DNA of 7,694 bases from an uncultured Collinsella sp. (GTDB lineage: Bacteria; Actinomycetota; Coriobacteriia; Coriobacteriales; Coriobacteriaceae): NCBI GenBank assembly GCA_900541885.1, contig UQKW01000044.1, positions 1 to 7,694 of the forward strand, in the 5' to 3' direction. Below the pieces are notes generated by a model, which saw only the letters and a list, made by a program, of their open reading frames with translations, ran no database searches and was not told the DNA's origin. The translations under genes and the position numbers were made by a program. Position 1 is the stretch's first letter. Each line of letters starts with the position of its first letter. Shown here piece by piece: positions 6,139 to 7,694 of this stretch.

Positions 6139-7146
6139 ATGGATACCCCTGTTCTCATTTCGCATAAAACCGCATGGCTTGTCCATCATGCACCCCAGAA
6201 TTTGGTTCAGTCTCTTGCGCGGCACGACTACCAGATAGGCGCACAAGGCATCTCCACCCAGCAACGTGTTGCGCGCATACGACAGGCCCTTACCGACTGC
6301 GGCATTCCGTCCGATATGCTTAAGACTATCGATATCGCGGTTGTATTCGAATTTGAGCGAATTCGTACCAAAGGCGTCGTTTGCCACATTCTTGGACAAA
6401 ATCTTCCCTACGAGCATATTAACGAGTTGACGCCCGGAATCTTCATCACCGACGAAGCCTTCACCTTCGCGCTCGCTGCCGAGTGGATGGATAGGATCGA
6501 ATATCTCGAATATGGCTATGAAGTTTGCGGCGATTATCGCATGAGGCTCAATCCCGCCGACCCTTATACCGAGCAACCAGCCACCACCTCCAAGGATGAA
6601 ATAACCGAACTGCTCGATCGGCACCCCGGCAAACCCGGTGCCACACGTGCACGGCTTGCGCTCAGGCACATCTACGATCACTCGGCCTCGCCTATGGAGA
6701 CCGCTTCGGCAATCGCCCTCTCGCTCCCAACAAGCGAAGGCGGCGTTGGCATTCGAGGCATCGAGCTCAACAAACCGCTTGAAATCCCTCAACGTCTTTG
6801 GCACTGCGCCAAAGCTCGAACGCTCAAAATCGACACGCTCGTTACCTATAAGCGCAGGGAGCTCGGTATTGAATATAAGGGCGGCTTTCACGATGAGTTC
6901 GAGCGCAAGGGAGCAGATGCGGAACGAGAGGCCGTTCTCGCCCAAATGGGATATCGAATCGTTACGCTCACTTCGGCTCAGTTCGGCAGCCAGCTTGCCT
7001 TTCACCGCGCCATGAACAACATTCGCGAAGCACTCGGCATGCCTCGACGCACCGATACCGAGTACCAACGAAAGCAAAATGAACTGCGCAAGGCGCTTAT
7101 CCGTAACTGGAAAGGCATGCGAGACGAGGAGGCACCTTCCGAATAG
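6139..7146 (+). CDS. Putative PD-(D/E)XK nuclease (DUF559/Vsr-like)
   Basis: A 335-residue protein. The C-terminal part (about 183-300) has the restriction-endonuclease-like pattern: acidic Glu187 in SPMETA, Asp232 in LKIDTLV, then GIEYKGG with Glu245 and Lys247, i.e. D-(12)-E-x-K. It continues with His251, Arg263 and GYRIVTLTSAQF (271-282), as in DUF559/Vsr-type nucleases. The N-terminal part (1-180) starts PVLISHKTAW and contains GIFITDEAFTFALAAEW and LEYGYEVCGDY. I associate this layout with multi-copy coriobacterial proteins of AbiEi-plus-DUF559 type, but only by impression. A basic helical tail closes the protein (about 303-328). Start: GAGAGG (6127-6132) is 6 nt before the ATG. It is a single gene between inverted repeats. 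Codons ending in A or T are commoner than in neighbouring genes, suggesting separate ancestry. It may be a defence or selfish-element nuclease; no target is predictable. Confidence 0.75.
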   Translation: MDTPVLISHKTAWLVHHAPQNLVQSLARHDYQIGAQGISTQQRVARIRQALTDCGIPSDMLKTIDIAVVFEFERIRTKGVVCHILGQNLPYEHINELTPGIFITDEAFTFALAAEWMDRIEYLEYGYEVCGDYRMRLNPADPYTEQPATTSKDEITELLDRHPGKPGATRARLALRHIYDHSASPMETASAIALSLPTSEGGVGIRGIELNKPLEIPQRLWHCAKARTLKIDTLVTYKRRELGIEYKGGFHDEFERKGADAEREAVLAQMGYRIVTLTSAQFGSQLAFHRAMNNIREALGMPRRTDTEYQRKQNELRKALIRNWKGMRDEEAPSE

Positions 7147-7156
7147 TGCCACTCCC

Positions 7157-7232
7157 GTGAGTCAATCCAAACGTGTACGTCAGCCTCCAAAGATGTCGAA
7201 AAATGTCGGTTTTGGAGGCTGACGTACATGTT
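7157..7232 (-). repeat. Right inverted repeat (76 bp) with internal palindrome
   Basis: This is the inverted copy of 5970-6046. Arms 7169-7191 and 7211-7233 pair at all 23 positions, with one G-T pair (7173/7229). The 19-nt loop has ATGTCG twice (7193-7198 and 7203-7208), again at a 10-bp period, and two differences from the left loop. The inner flank, reverse complemented, reads GTTTGGATTGACTCAC, one base shorter than in the left copy. Confidence 0.9.
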
Positions 7233-7246
7233 TTTGAGGGAGGGAC

Positions 7247-7271
7247 GGGTTCGAATCCCTCCTCCTCCGCC
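7247..7271 (+). pseudogene. tRNA-Ser 3'-end remnant
   Basis: These 25 bases are identical to the T-loop, T-arm 3' side and acceptor 3' strand of tRNA-Ser(CGA), which lies on the other strand (7336-7360). The fragment has no 5' half, its T-stem is broken upstream of GGGTTCGAATCCC, and CCA is replaced by CCG, so it is not a functional tRNA. It could be an old integration site (att half), the stump of a destroyed tRNA gene or an inverted duplication. Confidence 0.75.
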
Positions 7272-7297
7272 GTATTTGCTTGTAAGGGACTTAAAAG

Positions 7298-7323
7298 AAA
7301 AAAGCCCCCAATCTGGGAGCTTT
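7298..7323 (-). terminator. Terminator of the - strand tRNA-Ser unit
   Basis: On the - strand AAAGC.CCC pairs GGG.GCTTT (7315-7323 with 7301-7309, one internal mismatch) around a 5-nt loop and is followed by six T (complement of 7298-7303). It lies 11 nt after the CCA end of tRNA-Ser(CGA). Confidence 0.85.
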
Positions 7324-7334
7324 CTCAATCTAAA

Positions 7335-7425
7335 TGGCGGAGGAGGAGGGATTCGAACCCTCGTGACCTTATACAGGCCAAACGGTTTTCGAGACCGCCG
7401 CATTCAACCACTCTGCCACCCCTCC
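7335..7425 (-). tRNA. tRNA-Ser(CGA)
   Basis: A complete 91-nt class II tRNA with encoded CCA (complement of 7335-7337). Acceptor GGAGGGG (7425-7419) pairs CTCCTCC with one G-U pair; the discriminator is G, as usual for serine. The anticodon is CGA (complement of 7389-7391) in loop CTCGAAA. The long variable arm confirms serine. It is the second gene of the - strand unit. Confidence 0.95.
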
Positions 7426-7434
7426 GCGTGGGGT

Positions 7435-7465
7435 AAAAACAAAGCAGGCTCGAAGGCCTGCTTTG
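7435..7465 (-). terminator. Hairpin with U-tract between the two tRNA-Ser genes
   Basis: CAAAGCAGGC pairs exactly with GCCTGCTTTG (7440-7449 with 7456-7465) around a 6-nt loop. On the - strand it is followed by TTTTT (complement of 7435-7439). It fits a terminator for tRNA-Ser(GGA). However, tRNA-Ser(CGA) starts only 10 nt beyond the U-tract with no room for its own promoter after the hairpin. Confidence 0.8.
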
Positions 7466-7473
7466 GAATTAAC

Positions 7474-7564
7474 TGGCGGAGAGTCAGGGATTTGAACCCT
7501 GGAGACGCTTTTGACGCCTACACGATTTCCAATCGTGCTCCTTCGGCCACTCGGACAACTCTCC
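7474..7564 (-). tRNA. tRNA-Ser(GGA)
   Basis: A complete 91-nt class II tRNA with encoded CCA (complement of 7474-7476). Acceptor GGAGAGT pairs ACTCTCC with discriminator G. The anticodon is GGA (complement of 7528-7530) in loop TTGGAAA with stem CACGA/TCGTG, and a long variable arm is present. It is the first gene of the - strand tRNA unit, directly after the promoter. Confidence 0.95.
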
Positions 7565-7580
7565 GTTAAATGCGAAAGTT

Positions 7581-7608
7581 AGTATACACGAGGAATCGCA
7601 AGGTGCAA
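7581..7608 (-). promoter_or_regulatory. Promoter of the tRNA-Ser unit
   Basis: On the - strand there is TTGCAC (complement of 7603-7608), a 16-nt spacer, and TATACT (complement of 7581-7586). This is a good sigma-70-type pair placed 17 nt before the mature 5' end of tRNA-Ser(GGA). Confidence 0.75.
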
Positions 7609-7657
7609 GCCGAAAACTTAGCATTTTTTAAAACGCTTGGCCGCCTTGATTATCAAC

Positions 7658-7690
7658 TTCATCCGAACACTTCCCACATTCATCCGCACA
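7658..7690. repeat. Short direct repeat at the right window edge
   Basis: TTCATCCGAACA (7658-7669) and TTCATCCGCACA (7679-7690) match at 11 of 12 bases with a 21-bp period, two helical turns. More copies may lie beyond the edge. No gene is visible in 7609-7694. Confidence 0.4.
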
Positions 7691-7694
7691 TGTG

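Larger units (their letters stand above)
5970..7232 (+). mobile_element. Putative nuclease cassette bounded by inverted repeats
   Basis: A 1,263-bp unit: a 77-bp left repeat, one 335-residue nuclease-like gene, and a 76-bp right repeat in inverted orientation. The repeats are about 93% identical, match beyond the palindrome on the inner side, and stop matching at the outer palindrome ends. This is the architecture of a small transposable element or of one mobilised by enzymes elsewhere. There is no recognisable DDE, serine or tyrosine recombinase, and no clear target-site duplication. The alternative is two independent copies of a dispersed palindromic repeat that happen to flank the gene. 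Confidence 0.5.

Noticed and set aside
6136..7152. 338-codon open frame on the - strand opposite the nuclease gene
   Set aside because: The + strand frame has a ribosome binding site and nuclease motifs; the - strand frame has neither. I could not exclude it by composition alone, but the nuclease pattern decides.
5970..7232. CRISPR array
   Set aside because: Only two repeat copies, inverted and more than 1 kb apart, without regular spacers.
7173..7436. Small + strand frames running through the right repeat and tRNA-Ser region
   Set aside because: They translate the palindrome and the antisense of a tRNA. The same 20-residue stretch appears in the left repeat with amino-acid-changing differences, as expected of a DNA repeat rather than a conserved peptide.

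Overview
The sequence looks chromosomal and comes from a G+C-rich actinobacterium, most likely a gut coriobacterium of the Collinsella type. Three things suggest this: the strong preference for C or G at third codon positions (extreme in typA), the actinobacterial-style DUF151 protein, and the general look of the proteins. The assignment is by resemblance, not by a database match.

Layout. Positions 1-323 hold a tRNA cluster on the + strand: the 3' part of a tRNA-Ile(GAT), a long perfect hairpin, tRNA-Ala(TGC), a complete second tRNA-Ile(GAT) and a terminator. Positions 438-3826 hold four genes on the + strand: a DUF151 'bifunctional nuclease' family protein, a small two-helix membrane protein of unknown function, an acidic protein of unknown function, and typA/bipA (ribosome-associated GTPase), ended by a strong terminator. 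Positions 3892-5834 hold two genes on the - strand: an exported bactofilin-like beta-helix protein with a multi-helix membrane tail, and a TRIC/UPF0126 family membrane channel.

The unusual part is 5970-7232. A single 335-residue gene with a PD-(D/E)XK (DUF559/Vsr-like) nuclease pattern lies between two inverted copies of a 76-77 bp repeat. Each repeat contains its own 22-23 bp palindrome, and the palindrome loop carries a hexamer repeated with a 10 bp period. The gene uses more A/T-ending codons than its neighbours. About 15 bp beyond the right repeat is a 25 bp copy of a tRNA-Ser 3' end, in opposite orientation to a complete tRNA-Ser(CGA). This looks like a small mobile or formerly mobile nuclease cassette beside a tRNA locus; it is the best candidate here for something undescribed.

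Positions 7298-7608 hold a - strand tRNA unit: promoter, tRNA-Ser(GGA), terminator-like hairpin, tRNA-Ser(CGA), terminator. Both tRNA clusters have a strong hairpin between tRNA genes with no obvious promoter after it. The housekeeping genes (tRNAs, typA) form the stable background; the nuclease cassette is the likely accessory insertion.
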